From contig CAMWQQ010000097.1 in NCBI GenBank assembly GCA_947176455.1, forward strand, positions 1 to 6,122: 6,122 bases of DNA, written 5' to 3'. Position 1 is the stretch's first letter. The number at the start of each line of letters is the position of its first letter. The position numbers and the translations under genes were made by a program. The notes under the pieces are model-generated. The model did no database searches and had not been told where the DNA came from. It worked only from the letters and a program-made list of their open reading frames with translations. The DNA is from an uncultured Odoribacter sp. (lineage in GTDB: Bacteria; Bacteroidota; Bacteroidia; Bacteroidales; Marinifilaceae). This document shows positions 6,046-6,122 of this stretch, piece by piece.

Positions 6046-6122
6046 CTGTCTATTATAAACATATCCGAGACAAAGAGACCTCTCTACGGATCGTATGCCG
6101 TCGGCTGCGTGGAAATGAAAAG
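6046..6122 (+). other. Illumina Nextera adapter read-through (assembly artefact, not biological)
   Basis: These 77 bases align without gaps to a Nextera i7-side read-through. Positions 6046-6064 match the 19-base Tn5 mosaic end CTGTCTCTTATACACATCT with 3 mismatches. Positions 6065-6079 match CCGAGCCCACGAGAC with 3 mismatches. Positions 6080-6087 are CTCTCTAC, which I recognise as a standard Nextera i7 index (N707). Positions 6088-6111 match the P7-side sequence containing TCGTATGCCGTC with 6 mismatches, and 6112-6122 is A-rich run-off. Of 58 constant positions 46 agree; of 12 mismatches, 7 are C-to-A, 4 T-to-G and 1 A-to-G. The adapter sequence is from established knowledge; the match was made by eye. 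Confidence 0.95.

Noticed and set aside
6046..6122. Possible hsdS inversion (phase-variation) junction or mobile-element insertion, suggested by an abrupt change in sequence character after YYTAPLF.
   Set aside because: The segment matches the Nextera adapter, index and P7 sequence in order, so no biological junction is needed.
1..6122. CRISPR array, tRNA, rRNA, integrase or insertion sequence.
   Set aside because: No regularly spaced repeats, cloverleaf, or transposase/recombinase motifs were seen on either strand.

Overview
The window looks like Bacteroidales chromosomal DNA (Bacteroides/Parabacteroides/Odoribacter-like; genus not resolvable). The evidence is Bacteroidetes-type promoters (TAnnTTTG at -7 with TTTG/TTG about 20 bp upstream), mostly weak Shine-Dalgarno sites, and the protein types. 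It appears to be the end of a draft-assembly contig.

Left part (1-2159, minus strand, GC near 47% in a sampled line): a housekeeping pair. A 641-residue ABC-F ATPase is followed 30 nt later by the first 67 codons of an RlmB-type 23S rRNA 2'-O-methyltransferase that runs off the left edge. Both families act on the ribosome, and the spacing suggests co-transcription.

Middle (2160-2482): a 323-nt divergent intergenic region. Its left half carries two imperfect direct copies of a ~50-nt unit, each containing a minus-strand promoter -7 element, so the ABC-F gene probably has tandem promoters. Its right end carries a plus-strand promoter with a small dyad.

Right part (2483-6045, plus strand, 32-38% GC in sampled lines): a type I restriction-modification locus with two regulators in front. 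The order is a small XRE/Cro-type HTH protein, a WYL-domain regulator, hsdM (complete, 590 residues from the start preferred here) and the first 134 codons of hsdS. Gaps are 14, 46 and 2 nt, so this reads as one operon. HsdM supplies the methyltransferase and HsdS the DNA target recognition; the translocase/nuclease subunit hsdR is not in the window. The HTH and WYL proteins are the obvious candidates for controlling expression.

Right edge (6046-6122): not biological. These 77 bases match, in order, an Illumina Nextera read-through: transposon mosaic end, i7-side adapter, an 8-base index CTCTCTAC, the P7 flow-cell sequence, and a noisy A-rich run-off. Nearly all mismatches are C-to-A or T-to-G, as expected of poor base calls. 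The hsdS frame stays open through this segment by chance, so any protein or 'novel junction' called there is an artefact. No new biological system was found beyond the regulated type I R-M locus.
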